Of a stretch of DNA of 64,000 bases, positions 26,701 through 38,429 are shown piece after piece. Below the pieces are notes generated by a model, which was not told where the DNA came from, ran no database searches, and saw nothing but the letters and a program-made list of their open reading frames with translations. Both the position numbers and the translations under genes were made by a program. Source of the DNA: Zeugodacus cucurbitae (Eukaryota; Arthropoda; Insecta; Diptera; Tephritidae); NCBI RefSeq assembly GCF_028554725.1, contig NC_071669.1:48253501-48317500 (forward strand), written 5' to 3'. Positions within the stretch are counted from its first letter, which is position 1, and every line of letters starts with the position of its first letter.

Positions 26701-27066
26701 ATAGTACGACATTGATCAGCGAATCTTAACTCTACATTTTATAAAGATTTTCCGCCAAAGTCTTTATTATCCCTTAACTATTTTGCCACTTTCTACAAAT
26801 AATTTTGAATTAATTTGCAGTCCTTCGATTAATAAAAATCAGGTTCCGTTAGGGTACATAATCTAAACTGTCGGGAGAACAGACTCTTAACATGTATTAT
26901 CTTCCGTTAATATGTTTATATTGTGAGTTACCTCTAGTTCCAAATGAGACGAAAAGATATCAGTGTTTTTTTTTTTGATGTCATAAAGTTTAATCGTACA
27001 AATTATCACACGGTTCCTTCTAAAAGGATAATTTAGGTAAAGAATATATCAAACTAAATCGTTCTT
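23791..27066. other. No recognised gene; intergenic DNA with low-complexity stretches
   Basis: Contains open frames of 120-150 codons on both strands at 24126-24898 and 25557-26013. These overlap each other in opposite directions and show no known domain. AC-rich and CAA-rich runs occur at 24970-25000, 25520-25560 and 26000-26020. I could not distinguish coding from chance. Confidence 0.4.
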
Positions 27067-27383
27067 CGATTTTTCTTCTTCTTGACTGGCGTAGACATGA
27101 CTTACGTGGTTATAGCCGAGTCCACAAAAGTGCGCCACGCATCTCTCCTTTTGGCAGTTTGGCGTCAATTGGTAATACCAAGCGAAGACAGGTCCTTCTC
27201 TACCTGGTCCTTCCATCGGACTGGATGCCTCCCTCTTCCTCGGCTTCCACCAGCGGGTACTGCATCGAATACTTTCAGACCTAGATCACTTACGTCCATT
27301 CGAACAACATGATCTAGCCAGCGTAGCCGCTGTTTTTTTATTCGCTGGACTATGTCAATGTCGTCGAATAACACATACAGCTC
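27067..27383 (-). mobile_element. RTE-type LINE fragment, 3' end
   Basis: Minus strand encodes ELYVLFDDIDIVQRIKKQRL, RWLDHVVRM, FDAVPAGGSRGRGRHPVRWK, collinear with the C-terminus of the 42-kb RTE copy. The 3' tail (CTTCTTCTTGACTGGCGTAG on the plus strand) is the same type as in the 22-kb fragment. 5'-truncated at about 27383. Confidence 0.75.
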
Positions 27384-27997
27384 TGAACATAATATCAGAT
27401 AAAATATAATTGCTGGAATTGTCCTTCGATTAACATTCATATTTACCATATCCAGTTCCTAATCCGGCACCAGGGAATATGAAATGGTCTCTGAATCAAA
27501 GAAACAAATTAATACTTACTAATTTAAATAAATTTTTTGACAGTAAAAATTCGTTTGCCGAATGAGAGATCATTTTTAAAGCAAACATATATATATCTAC
27601 ATAGATAGATCAAAATGTTATAAGATCATTGTATTCAATGTATTCAATGGGCTTATATAAATAGAGAACTAAAGAGAGTATAGCTTATGATAATCAAAAG
27701 TATTTCTAATAACAGTCGCTCCCCAATAGATTATATTGAAGCTCTGAGTATATCACCAATATTACGAAGTTCTCCTAAATTCATCAGATGCTCGATTATT
27801 TCTTCAAACTTTTCGTAGTTAGTTAAACACCACTAAAGGAGAAACTGTATCAACCATTTTGAAAAAGTATATATTATTCTAAATATATATACGTGTATAT
27901 CAACATATTTTGAGAAAAGTGTATATTAGAGATTGAGATCGCTATCGTTAAAGTACGGTTATATAAATCTTATATACTTCCTCCTTAGATTAGGCTA
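27384..27997. other. No recognised feature
   Basis: AT-rich spacer; nothing assignable. Confidence 0.4.
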
Positions 27998-28625
27998 GCT
28001 TCTTCATCTTCTTGTTTGGCACAACAAGCGTGGGTCGGTCTGGGCCCAGAGCACAAAACTTAGCTAGTTGGCCTATCCTTTACGAAGTCGCGCCAGTTGT
28101 ATATCCCAAGTGCAATTGCTCCTTTCATTAGATGCGTGGACTCCCTTGCTTCCATTATCGATCAATGGGTTCCGAATCGAAGGATCTTTTTTGAATCGAA
28201 GCATCTTTTCTCTGAAACATCGTCTTCCATCCGTACGACATGACTTAACTAGCGTATTCGTTAGATTCTTTTACGATTAAATATATCCATGTCGCTTCCA
28301 TTATCACCAATGGGTTCCGAATCGAAGGATCTTTTTTTGAATCGAAGCATCTTTTCTCTGAAACATCGTCTTCCATCCGTACGACATGACTTAACTAGCG
28401 TATTCGTTAGATTCTTTTACGATTAAATATATCCATGTCGTCGTACATATAGTCCATCTTTTTCGGTACTCATCGCTCACGCGGACGGCTCCAAAAATCT
28501 TGCGGAGAAAAATTCTCTCGAATGCTCCAAGTACCTTCTAATCTCGGCTTGTCATCGTCATGTGCGCCGTATAATAGGACGGGAATGATAGTGACGAGAT
28601 GAGCGTAATGTTTGTCTGTTCCATT
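27998..28625 (-). mobile_element. LINE 3'-end fragment, family B, with internal tandem duplication
   Basis: Shares with the fragment at 55545-55945 the 3' block GTGGGTCGGTCTGGGC, ACACAAAACTT and GAAGTCGCGCCAGTTGTA (plus-strand view). On the minus strand, upstream, it encodes degraded RT C-terminal sequence (VRMED-type, ERKILRKIFG-type). Positions 28149-28294 are repeated almost exactly at 28295-28440. No intact frame. Confidence 0.6.
28149..28440. repeat. 146-bp tandem duplication
   Basis: Copy 1 (28149-28294) and copy 2 (28295-28440) begin CTTCCATTATC and end ATATATCCATGTCG. They differ only by a small change after TTATC (GATC versus AC) and one T in a T-run. The duplication lies inside a dead LINE fragment. 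Confidence 0.92.
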
Positions 28626-31228
28626 TCAGAAGATCGTGACAATCTGTAAGACATATTATAAATAGTGGCGCGTTGTTCCAGTGTTGCTTTTCTGCGTTCA
28701 TATCCAGAAATTCACCAAAAGTGCTATTTTTTTGATTTGAAACTAGTTTTTATAAAACAAAACAATTCTCCTAAAATCGGAATAGACTGTTAAAATATTT
28801 ATTATGCTGTGGATATCTACTTATAAGTGTTTCGTAAACTGATTTCTTAGAAGCAGCCAAATATTTTTAAGTTCCGTTTATTTTTCTACCATTTTTTAGA
28901 ACAACTCTGATATGGGAACATTGAATACATTTTCAATCCATATATGTAAATACTTTATACTTTTTACAACACCTATTCCATTTAATTTTCCACAGTGTCT
29001 TCAAAGAGGCTGCAATTTTTAGCCTCTGTTGCGGGTGAACTGGTACGCGTTGCCGTTATAAATTCCAAATTGCAAGCGAATGACTAACTCACTATATATT
29101 TATATATAATATATATACGCTTCAAATTTATGTCTCTGTGATTTGTAAAATACAACAACAGCAACACACTAGCGTTGATTCTTCGAGTTTAGTGAAAGAA
29201 TTTCAAAGAAATAAAATTAATCGGACGGACAAACAGACACACTTTTATGCTTCAATCATTCATTGCTGCGCAGCATTCAACGCTGATGATGGTTATTTTG
29301 TGCGGCAAACGCCCATATGTTGGTCCGCATGTATGTGTGTGTGTAGATAGGTGAACGCAAGCAGTCTTTCGGTGCTGGTGCGTAATTTTCTTATTACCGC
29401 GGGGTGTGTTTCAATTAAAAGCGAATTTTGAAAATATTTATGCTACAAACAAGCACACAAAACGAAATGTCGTATTTATTCTGTTGCTTGTCTCATGCTT
29501 TAAACCATTTCATAAAAGCTGTCGGGCTGTTTGAAAGCAATGCGCATTTCGGTTTAAGCGTGTAACAACAACGAAATGGCATAATTCAAGCTTGCTATAA
29601 TTAAATATAAATATGTAGATATGGATGTGTGTATATATGTATATATATATATTCGATCCTTTCTCTTAATGCGTACAAGGCGCAGCTGCCTTGCTCCTTT
29701 CACGTCAACTTCTTTTATGTTCACTTTTCTAAGGCTTTTCAACCGAAAAAAGCGCTATTTATTATCATTATTCATAAAAGACAGTTTATCAGCTTTTAAA
29801 GGCGCTGTGATCTGCAAAGCGATCAACAAACCACCCCATTGGGTCTCAAGTTTTTTAGCGAAATTCCGTCGCCTGGCAACCAAAAACGAACATAGGATAT
29901 CCCAGCTAAGGATACTTAACGATTTGATTTTCTCAAGCATTGCGCAGCTGGGGTGGCAACGGCCTGAAGTGGTGGTGTTTGCGGTGGGGTTGCTAACAAT
30001 GCGCCCGCTTGCGCTTACCCTCCTTCAAAACGTCCTTTCAGTTATCTCCTTTTGCTTGAGTAGGTATTTGAAATCTGCTCAAAATGATTTCTCAAGCGCA
30101 CCAAATGCGCATGTGCGCCTTCCAAGCAACTACTTCAAGTAAGACCGGTTGTTGATTCTTTTGAATTTGTTACAAAGAAGAAAAACAAAAAAACAGTAAG
30201 TTGTTTTCGCTCAATGGGATGGGAATGGGTGGTTTGGATTCTCAGATACCTAAGCGCTTTATTATTTAAGTAAAAAATCCATTATTTATTCTAGAAAATA
30301 TATATCCTGGTAAGGCACAGGATACTTGGCACGAATTTTGATTAATGGCAAAGTGGCATAATAAACGTTAAGAATTTAAATTACTCTGTTGTGTGCTTTA
30401 AGTTCCTGAAATAATAATGGAATAAATTACGCAGCAGGATAAAAGCGTGTAACTGGTTTTCATTGACAAGCGGGCTCATCAACAGTTTTCCTGTCTAAAC
30501 CTAATTACAAATTGTATCCCACAACGGAATAAAAATTATCATAATTTTATTAACACTACGAACCATAAAAAAATCTGAAAAAAAATGAAGAAATAGAAAA
30601 TAAATGCAAAATTGTTTGCTGCTAATATATACATATTTATCTCAAAATAAAAAAAATTGAGAATGTTTGAATATATGTATGTACATTGAACTTATGGATC
30701 TCATAACTAAATATTACATTTATGACCATAATTTTTCCTCGTTGTTTGGTCATCTTTAAGAAACTTCGGTTAATTTTTTATTTCTAATTAGCTTTCACTT
30801 TCCATTGTTAGTAAGCACGAGACCAATAACACTTCGCCTTTTCGAAATTTACTAATTTATTGTAGTATGTTTGTTAAGTTTTGTTGGTCAAAATTGCTCG
30901 CTCTCAAAACCAAGAATATATCTTTTAGATACGTCTCCATGAACAACATAAATTAATTCCTCAACAAAACGAACTTTATTTCGAAGTTCTTTTGTAACTT
31001 ATGAACTATGCCGATTCAAAAAACAAATCTTCGGTGATAGGAAGAACTCGAATTTTCTTTAGGTCAGTCACCACCTAAGAGTGTTGTCGTCTTCCAGGGC
31101 AGACAGACCATTAGTGTTAAACATTTATCTCATCAACTCTAGTTCTTCGCTCAGATTTTAATGAGTACAGTTTGAAGAACATTATGATACTCGTACAACC
31201 TTTGCGCGGGTTATAAATAAACTTCGAA
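28626..31228. other. No recognised gene; intergenic DNA
   Basis: The longest frame, 29621-30142 plus (173 codons), ends YFK-TAA at a GTAAGA string. Its translation is Leu/Ser/Arg-rich without recognisable motifs, and its first 25 codons translate a TATATA-rich repeat. Probably chance. Confidence 0.4.
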
Positions 31229-32165
31229 ATATCACGTTGTAAAATATCTTCCTTCCGCATTTTTGTTTTTCGAATTTCTCGGCTATGTGTAAAGCGCTAC
31301 AGAGCTCGTATCTGTCAATGCTAAACATCTTTGAGAGGTCATGGCAGAACCTACAAAATGGTGCTATGCATGATTAGTTTGGATATTGCGATCAACAGTT
31401 ATAGACGTGTAAACATGGAGCACACTAACTCCGAAATTCGCGCTATTTTAAAGTTTTCCTTCGTTAAAAGCAAATCCGCTATAGAAACGTTCCGTGAGAT
31501 TAATGGTGTGTTGGGAAATTGTACCCTATTACTTCGAACTGCGGAGGAATGTTTTCGACGATTCAGAGCGGGTGAAAGCGACACCATGGATTAGACAGCC
31601 GGCGGAAGACCTGTGACGACGAATACCGATCAAATCATGGAGACCATCGAGTTAAACCGGCATGTGGCATCTCGTGACATCGTCCATGAGTTAGTCACCA
31701 AACCATTTTAAACCATCTGCAGAAGGCTGTATACACAGAAAAGCTTGATGTTTGGGTGCCGCACTCGACTCATTTTTGAAGCGGATGTTGACTGGCGACA
31801 AAAAATGGATCACATACGACAATATCAAGCGAAAACGGTCGATGTCGAAGCCCGGTGAATCCTCCCAAACAGTGGACAAGCCAGGATTGACGGACAGGAA
31901 GGTTTTGCTGTCTATTTGGTGGGATTGGAAGGGAATCATCCACTATGAGCTGCTCCCATATGACCAGACGCTTAATTCTACCATCTACTGCGAACAAATG
32001 GGCCGCTTGAAGCAGGCGATCGACCAGAAGCGTCCAGAATTGACGAGCAGGAAGGGTGTAGTGTTCCACCATCGTACGAAACAGTGCATATTTGAATTAA
32101 ATCCGATCACTGTAACACTTTTTATAAAGCATTGAATAAAGAGCAAAAAAGCGGTCAACCTAATA
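31229..32165 (+). mobile_element. mariner element, copy a (internally deleted)
   Basis: Left terminus is a degraded match to the family's ITR (TTGTAAAATATCTTCC, about 31237). The transposase starts at about 31414 (MEHTNSEIRAILKFSF) and runs through a paired helix-turn-helix region with a premature TAG at 31592-31594. It resumes in another frame with LTGDKKWITYDNIKRKR (first catalytic Asp, about 31790). After VVFHH (about 32065) about 270 bp are missing: the second and third catalytic Asp of the D,D34D triad are gone, and the sequence rejoins just before the C-terminus. The right terminus is shortened to GGTCAACCTAATA. Confidence 0.8.
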
Positions 32166-32233
32166 TAACAAACTTGGGTTCAAAACGCCAAGAATTTTTT
32201 TACATCATTTCATATTTATTTTAGTATTTATCT

Positions 32234-32262
32234 ATTATTTATTATTATTATTATTATTATTA
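32234..32262. repeat. (ATT)n microsatellite
   Basis: Mostly uninterrupted ATT units followed by TAATATC. Confidence 0.9.
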
Positions 32263-33031
32263 ATATCTTTTTATTATTTTTTTTTTTTCAAAAATCATAA
32301 TGCGCCGCATCTGCTCACATGCACACCGGTTCACATTCACGGCTGCACACAATCACCTAAATTAATTAAAGAGTCATGTTAACATGGCGAAACGAATGAG
32401 TATTGACGCTATTGTTTACATATATACTTAGGCACAAACAAATATACATTTATATATATATATATGTATGCGAGTAGTTGTTGTATTTATGTGGGTGCCC
32501 AAGGGAAGCTAAGGAAAGAAAACCACCGAGATAGGCTGACACTGAGTCAGCAAATTTGTGCATTTCTTGGCGCTAAGCAACACATATGTATGGATATATG
32601 AAATTTATATACGTGTATATATGTCTATACATATATATGTGTGTGTAAGCGCCAAATATATATATATATATAAGCGCCTACAGGACACACAGATATAACA
32701 ACAAATCAAAAGATCTTATAAAATCCAATATCAAAGAACACACAGCAGTTGCTACCGGCTATGACAAAAGCATTATACAAATACAACAACAACAACAACA
32801 ATAACAACGGCAACAAAAGAACTTAAGCAGCCAAGCAACAAGACAACTGAGCACACACACCGGAGCTGAAGTCTTCGAGCCTTCGTATTGAGAAACACAC
32901 CGGGCCGATAATAATGCAACGGAACGAACGAGCGCGCGCAATTGGCAACAACAACAACACAAAAGCCTAAACGAAGAGAAAAAAAAACTAAAGTAAAAAA
33001 GATAACATTGTAAGAAAGGGAAATCACGCAC

Positions 33032-33118
33032 ATGCAGAATTCTTCGGAGGAAGAGCAAACCGATTTCTTTGGAGAGGCACAGAAAAAACAGCTGATGCAA
33101 CGGCAACTAATATGCCCA
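33032..33118 (+). CDS. Candidate first coding exon, unassigned
   Basis: ATG at 33032 is the first Met after an in-frame TAA nine codons upstream. The peptide opens MQNSSEEEQTDFFGEAQKKQ, continues LMQRQLICPGG and reaches a donor-like GGC|GTAAGG at about 33122-33130; unspliced it stops at TGA 33188-33190. The codons are balanced and the sequence is acidic then basic, unlike the low-complexity frames nearby. The preceding 290 bp (CAACAA runs, purine-rich) look like a dipteran 5' UTR. I cannot name the protein, and no downstream exon was identified. Possibly an alternative first exon of a gene extending beyond the window, or chance. Confidence 0.25.
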
Positions 33119-34484
33119 GGCGGCGTAAGGAAATCACTGTCACACCTACGCGAGCGCACACACATATTCAACATACATACATACAGATGAGGAGCTAAGT
33201 AGGACTTTTGCTTCAGGTGATGCTCGTCGCCTGGCAAAAGAATCCCTTAAAAGTAACGAGCACTTAGCTGAACTGAACAGCCGGAGTATGTGTGAGGGTG
33301 TATATGTATGCTTGCGCTGCCTTTGCGTGCCAAGACGGCTGCGCAAACGCCTGGCAGCACGTGTCACATGACTGCGGCTGCGCGGCTGAGTGAATCCTGT
33401 GAAGTTGGCGCCTTTTTTACACAATCAGCTTTGAGGCGAGGGCGCACATAAAAAACACTGAAGAACCGAAGTATCTGCAAAACTGTTACAATGTAGTTCT
33501 TGTTTTTTTTTTTCATCATCTTCTTCTTGCTTTCAATTTAGTGCGGGTGCGCGCGTTCGCTGTTTAATCAAATTTTCATATCAGATTTCAGCAATTTTTT
33601 CTCCTTCTTCTGTTTGTTGTACAACAATTTTTTCACAAGAACAAATACATACATATTTACTAGCAGCAAGCGCGTTCTTGTCGCCCGGTCTATCGCTCAT
33701 TCGGAGCGCTTACCGATTTCCGCACTAACCGTAATTATGTTATTTAACACCTTTTGCCTTGACAACACAGCCCTTTCATGTGGAAATCGGCAGCAGCAAC
33801 AACAGCAACAACATCTAGACATCCGGTATTCATTGCGCTTTGGTTTTTGGGTTTGCGCTTGCGTTGTCACCTCGTGAGTCTGCGGAAGTTGTGTCGCAAA
33901 CTGCCACCAACCATTCACATGGAAATTTACTTAATAAATGCACAGTAGCAAAACTGATAATTAAGTGGAAACTTTAGTAATGCTCATGTTCACTTCTTTT
34001 GCTTTGGATGGTTTTTGTTTGCAATTCATTATTTTTTTTTATAGCGAGCGTCTTATTCACATTAAAAGCGCAAAAGAACAGCGCGCCAGGATATGAGCTT
34101 TTTATGCGATTGTAGCGCATAAATTGTGGAGAATTCCGTTTGGGCAAGGGCTTCACTGCGGGCTGCCTAATTATTATGATTATATTGATGGAAATTAGTC
34201 AGACATGGTTGAGTGCACACAGGAAATACAAATTTGGCACTGATTCTATATATTTCTATATAAGAATTTAGTTTTTGATTATTTGAAGTAGTAATTAACA
34301 TTTTCGTTTTTATATAATAATAATTGATCGTACTAACTAATTTGGCGTTATTACTTAAACCTTTTTCGGGCACAAACATCAAGCTGCCAAGAAGAGAATA
34401 AAACCATGCTAAACTAAAAAGAAACCAAATTTATAAAACTTCATTTTACAACATAGAAAGTAGCTAGTAGATTCACATTTTCAG

Positions 34485-35095
34485 TTAAGTATTAACTTTT
34501 AAATAGATAAACAATTGGATTGAAATGTGGATAAGCGCATTATCTTGCTGGAACACCCAGTTGTCGCCATGGTGTGCCTCAGCAAACGTGATAAATTCAC
34601 TGTCCAGCAACTCCATATATATTTTGCTTTCATACCACTCGGCGCAATGCAAATGGGAGACTTCTCTGGCGCTAAGATCAGACCACATCAGTAGAGATCC
34701 ACCGCCATGTTTGCGCTTATAGTAAGTATGGCGAGGGTGCCGCAGATCCCTCCAATACTTATGATCCATCTAAATTTAATGTTTTCTGATCACTAAATAT
34801 CAAATTTTGAAACTTTACTTCTTAGAACCTGTATTTTTCGAAAAAGGATGCATGCGGTTTAGATACTTTGGATTCATATTTAAGATTCAAGTCTCCTTTC
34901 AAAATTTGTTGTACACGTTCTCTTTGCACTTTTAGACCAAATTCCGCTTTAATTTGGCGCAACAACATCATGTCCTGAGTTGCCAACTTGCCTTTGGTAC
35001 GTTCATTTATCAAAGATTTTGGTCCAGTACGAGTATGTTTTTTGTATTCCTGGGGGTTTCTAAAAAGTTTTGTATGGTTTTTCGATGACATATTA
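34485..35095 (-). pseudogene. Tc1-like transposase relic
   Basis: The minus strand encodes an N-terminal segment (34822-35091: LRQIKAEFGLKVQRERVQQI and surroundings) resembling the second helix-turn-helix, then, after a break, KRKHGGGSLLMW and DNWVFQQDNALIHIS (34485-34769). GGGSxMVW and WVFQQDNAPxHTS are the conserved blocks before and at the second catalytic Asp of Tc1-family DD34E transposases. The third catalytic residue region (LNPIENLW) is absent, and stops interrupt the reading frame. TIRs not found; boundaries approximate. Confidence 0.7.
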
Positions 35096-35197
35096 CTTCA
35101 ACAATAATTACATACATTTTTAAACCATCTTTGTTCATGATCTCAATCTTGACTCTGTTCCTCAGACGAAATTCGGTTCCAAGTGGGATTTTTAGCT

Positions 35198-35745
35198 AAA
35201 ATGTAAATAAACCCCTGTCCAAGGTCATTGACCTCGGCCCAAAATGTAAACAAACCTCGGCCGACGGTTATTATCCTCGACAAAAATGTAAATAAATCCC
35301 TTTTAAATTGTAAACAAACCTTTGACAGTGGTTTAACCTTAATTCAGGGTCATTCAACTTTGACAGAGGGCTATTTACACTTTGTTCGAAGTAAATAACT
35401 TTTGTCCAGGATTGTTTGAGGTATCGCGAAAGATTAACTTTGTTAAATTTTGGAGGATTACGTAAGGTCAGGCATGTTTACAGTACAAGTTTGTTGACAG
35501 GGGTTAAATGGGCTCTAGTCTATTTAGATGTTATATGGTCACGTGCGGTAAGTACTACTTAAATTTTATAGAATCACGTGAAGTCATGTCAGAACTGCCT
35601 GTATTTTGAGGAGTCATATGAAATAAGATATATTTATATTTATATTCGGGGTCAGGTGAGCTCAGGCATATTCACATTTCATGGGTTTATCTGAGGTAAG
35701 GACTGTTTACATTCTGAGATTTTAGTTAATTATTTAGGGGTCACT
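35198..35745. repeat. Degenerate repeat patch rich in GGTCA and GTAAAYAA motifs
   Basis: ATGTAAAYAAA recurs at about 35201, 35243 and 35286 (42-43 bp apart), with TTGTAAACAAACC at 35308. Further TRTTTAC or GTAAATAA motifs lie at 35372, 35391, 35475 and 35704. RGGTCA half-sites occur at 35222, 35347, 35465, 35649 and 35738. Some longer stretches repeat loosely (GGTCAGGCATGTTTACAG; CTCAGGCATATTCACATTTC). This could be an old minisatellite or TE remnant, or a motif-dense regulatory element. No coding potential. Confidence 0.5.
35222..35234. promoter_or_regulatory. Perfect IR1 nuclear-receptor palindrome (PAL1-like EcR/USP site)
   Basis: AGGTCATTGACCT is an exact inverted repeat of AGGTCA with a 1-bp spacer, the arrangement known as a high-affinity ecdysone receptor/USP element. 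The same left half with its 5' extension (CCAAGGTCA) also fits the FTZ-F1 monomer consensus YCAAGGYCR. Function is inference; the motif could belong to a repeat. Confidence 0.35.
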
Positions 35746-38409
35746 TCATTTGTAAGTCAGTATATAAATTTACAGCCAAACCGCCTCCAAATAATTATTA
35801 TTTGCTAAAATGGAAAAGCCTTAGATTATATTAGAGCGAAAATTATATGCTTCAAGATTTTATAAGGAACTTCAATTTTGAAATGAATAATTTATATAAT
35901 TAGCAATAATTTTATTTGTGTGCTCTGCCCGATATAGTGAAGAAAAATTTTAAATTTTTCCATAACTTTTACTATATTATATTTATAATATTTTTTAAAA
36001 TTAAAAAAAAAATAAATAAAAATATATTTCATAGAGCATTTTTAGAAGTATACATTTTAATTTTTTTATTTGTAACATCAAACTAAACAACCAAATCTGA
36101 CTTCCTTGTCGCTTGAATGTAAATATTGCCACCGAAAACCCCAATCACAGCTGTCAACACAAAAAAAATCAGCAAATGTCAGCAGCAACACTTTCCGCTG
36201 ACATAATCAAGCATCGACAAATGTTTTCTGTCGCACATAAAATTCGCACGCACGCAGCGCCAAAAGCGGCGACTAATATAAATTCACTCAACGGCGGTAA
36301 CTTATGAATGAGCCGGCGATGAATTGAACGATTTACGACGTGTAAGCGGCGCGCTGCGAGCTGGCCGCATGTCGGCTTGGGTGTCAAGAGAAGCGTGTAA
36401 GAATCGCAAAATGCAAAACTTGACTTGACTTGAAATATGCAACGCATTTCCCCAACAAAAACACACCTATGTAGATACACAAAACCGATTTGCAGTGAAA
36501 TTAAGTGATGCTGGCAGCCGCCGCTAAGCAGCATACCGCTATTCAAATGTCCATCAACATGTGTCAGCGTGGAACGTGCCAAGCTGAGATTTCTTAGCTA
36601 CTATGCAACTCCTGCTGTTATTCTCTGTGGTTGTTGTTGTTGTTGCATATTTGCTTGTGTTGTTGCAAAAGTGTGAAATTGAAATTTTCTAATGCGATCA
36701 GTGGACAGCAGCGCATCTGTCAGCGGCTAAAGAAGCGCGCGCTAACTCACTTGGAGACACATGAACACACAGACACATTCATATATACAAGCGTTTATCG
36801 GCTTGTTAACCGCGCGCTGAGTTTTGGCGCATTGAAATGTCAATACCAACTGGATATGCTTCCTTTAAACTGGTGACTGCAATTGGAAATCACAATAAAA
36901 TACCAATTGGAGACAGTTCAAATTGGACACGGCTGCCTTAGCACTATATAACAGTAGAGCAGTAGAACAGTATAACAGTTAGTAGCGAGCAGCGAACAGC
37001 TGTCAACCGCATACATTTCCATTTGCGCGCGAGTTCGTCGCTTAAGTCTTTCGTTTTGACTGCGCCAAATAGAGAAGCGCACACAATTAATGACATCATT
37101 TCTTAGCTTTTCAAACATAATTCTTATGACTGCCGCCACAATAGTCAACAGCCTACAACTACTGGCTCCAACAAAGAATTATTAATATTGTCACGCTTTT
37201 AATTAGCCAACGCAGCCTTAGAAGCGCTGCCGCAGCCAGTTAATGAAGCAAAAAGCAGTTGGGTAACAGCAATTAATGGTGCTAAAAACTGGTGATGTAC
37301 GCATGATTGTCATGGCAACAACAAAAAACAACAACCAAAACTGACAACTTTTACTGCGAGAATATATGATGTGTTCATAATTTTCGCTGCTTTTGGGCAT
37401 TACAGCTGCGCAGCGCGCTATTTGTACGCTTCAAGCTACTTCTTTGCTACCGTTGAACCGGTACATATGTATGTATGTATGCTGCACTTGTGTGCGTCCA
37501 TCGATATTAAAATCAAATTGAAACGCAATCGCTTAATTAGCGGCCGGTAGATGACACGTGATGTTGATGATGGTAGAGTTTATGGCTATTTGCTACTTGT
37601 ATTTCAGGCATTAAACACATTGTCTCGACAAAAGTATATTATTTACTAGCGCACAAATGTATATACACATACATATATATTATATATGTATATACACTCC
37701 TAGAATTGTATGTGTTGTCAACACTAAAACAGTGGCCGCCATTCGAAAGTACAGTGGCTTGTAATTGGTGAAATTATTGCTAATAAAATTTGGCGATTTA
37801 TGTGTCGTAAAATGAAGGTTTTTTATCGCATGCGATAAAGATGTTGAAGATAAGCTGAGATATACTATCATGTATATATTTCGGAGATAAGGAAAAGTGT
37901 GAGCAAAGCAGCGCGTATACTATTAGCAAGACTTGTAGTACAGTAGTAGTAGAACAACAACAACTACAACAAATACTTTTTCAAAATTTTGACTGTTGAC
38001 AAAAAAGTTACGAAGAAATGGGTCTTTTATTTTCGAAAAACTATGATCTCCTTCTTGCGCCGTCCAAAAGATTTCAATTTTTGCGGTGCAAGAATCTATC
38101 TATACTAATACAAATGGACATAGAATAAAAAAGACAGTTTAACTTGCTGAATTCAGATTAAACCATTTTGAAACATTTGGCTTTCAACAGTAATCCCTTT
38201 TACTGAAAAAAAAATATTACCAAATACCCTCGGCACTTTCATACCTGTTAATGAGTATTAAGTGAGAACTGGAAAATAATAGTACCTACTTATATATCAC
38301 AAGAAATATGTTATATATATTCTACATAAGAACTAGAAGTTAGACCATCGGAACATGGATTCCCGCATGATCGTATTCCAAATAGTGGGAACATCATAAA
38401 GTAAATTAA

Positions 38410-38429
38410 GAGAGAGAGAGAGAGAGAAA
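38410..38429. repeat. (GA)n microsatellite
   Basis: About nine GA units followed by an A-run. Confidence 0.9.

Larger units (their letters stand above)
32166..34480. other. Intergenic DNA with TA-rich repeats and one short candidate exon
   Basis: Contains (ATT)n at 32234-32262, (TA)n patches at 32450-32465 and 32655-32675, and (CAA)n at 32777-32810. A GC-richer zone at 32740-33420 holds a candidate first exon (33032). The rest shows nothing assignable. Confidence 0.4.

Noticed and set aside
29621..30142. 173-codon open reading frame, the longest outside mobile elements apart from low-complexity ones
   Set aside because: It begins in a TATATA repeat, lacks recognisable motifs or balanced composition, and its stop coincides with a generic GTAAG string; likely chance.
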